This document shows, piece by piece, positions 4,764-5,030 of a stretch of DNA of 5,030 nucleotides. Under the pieces are notes generated by a model, which searched no databases, was not told the origin of the DNA, and was given only the letters and a program-made list of their open reading frames with translations. The DNA is taken from assembly GCA_021811505.1 (NCBI GenBank), contig JAJZOM010000161.1, positions 1 through 5,030 on the forward strand. The letters are read 5' to 3'. How positions within the stretch are numbered: the first letter of the stretch is position 1; every line of letters begins with the position of its first letter. Position numbers and translations under genes: made by a program. Origin of the DNA: Thermoplasmata archaeon (GTDB lineage: Archaea; Thermoplasmatota; Thermoplasmata; Thermoplasmatales; Thermoplasmataceae).

Positions 4764-5030
4764 TTCAACGACTCCAAAAGTGAAGGATTATTTGGCTGAT
4801 GACTGTTTCCAACTAATCCTGTAGCCACAGTTTATTATGCACAGGTGGAGTATTCAGTGAACCTGGGATCTGGAGCCATAGCGGGGTCTCAGTTATTCTT
4901 TAGAAAATGAGACAATCCAGGTGTTCCTGTTATTACTGCAGATTCTTTCCTGCAGGGATTTCTCTAAAAGGGGTCACTGATCATGTACTCTGCCAGGTTG
5001 GAACTCTGTTGCTGAGTATGGGAATAATAT
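4764..5030 (+). other. No clear gene; possible 5' end of a cysteine-rich ORF at the edge
   Basis: Both strands are broken by stops up to about 4906. From ATG 4907 one plus-strand frame stays open for 41 codons to the window end, beginning MRQSRCSCYYCRFFP. It has no TATA box or ribosome site at the expected distance, so it may be chance. No tRNA, terminator hairpin or long repeat was found. CTGCAG occurs twice close together (4937-4942 and 4951-4956), which I do not interpret. Confidence 0.3.

Noticed and set aside
4794..4830. C-box-like CTGATGA, considered as a box C/D guide RNA
   Set aside because: The C box is imperfect, and no properly spaced D box or terminal stem is visible.
1..5030. 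Search for tRNA, rRNA, CRISPR arrays, insertion-sequence ends and long repeats
   Set aside because: No T-loop with matching stems, no regular direct repeats and no paired terminal inverted repeats could be seen by reading.

Overview
The window looks like archaeal DNA, most probably from an acidophilic Thermoplasmatales-type euryarchaeon. Four things suggest this: a Rieske protein with the long archaeal-style insertion between its two cluster motifs, a MthK/TvoK-like RCK potassium channel, small membrane proteins including one with an N-terminal zinc ribbon, and archaeal A/T-rich TATA boxes placed about 26 bases before the most likely start codons. The last point fits the leaderless transcripts common in this order. 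The genus cannot be named from the sequence alone.

Positions 1-1721, minus strand: a two-gene respiratory operon. A Tat-exported Rieske iron-sulfur protein is followed 14 bases later by a bc-type cytochrome b, whose 3' end lies outside the window. Together they should form a quinol-oxidising complex that passes electrons to an acceptor outside the membrane. The cytochrome b keeps all four heme histidines, but the quinol-site PEWY motif reads PPWF and two other usually conserved residues are changed.

Positions 1722-2912: a divergent promoter region, then a plus-strand potassium channel of 338 residues with two membrane helices, a TVGYGD filter and a cytoplasmic RCK gating domain. A strong internal Shine-Dalgarno sequence precedes a methionine exactly where the RCK domain begins. 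This is the layout expected for separate production of a soluble gating-ring subunit, as in MthK.

Positions 2962-3657, minus strand: a GNAT acetyltransferase with an unassigned C-terminal half, convergent with the channel gene. Positions 3962-4763, plus strand: a 63-residue protein with two membrane helices, then a 136-residue protein with a double CxxC zinc ribbon and about four membrane helices. The 5' end of that last gene is ambiguous: the best ribosome site serves an ATG in a different frame, and a 12-base match to the common Illumina adapter start lies on the spot. The two stretches without clear genes (about 3691-3930 and 4764-5030) hold nothing that can be firmly named.

The energy genes at the left form one functional unit. 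The channel, acetyltransferase and small membrane proteins each have their own predicted promoter and show no evident pathway link to it or to each other.
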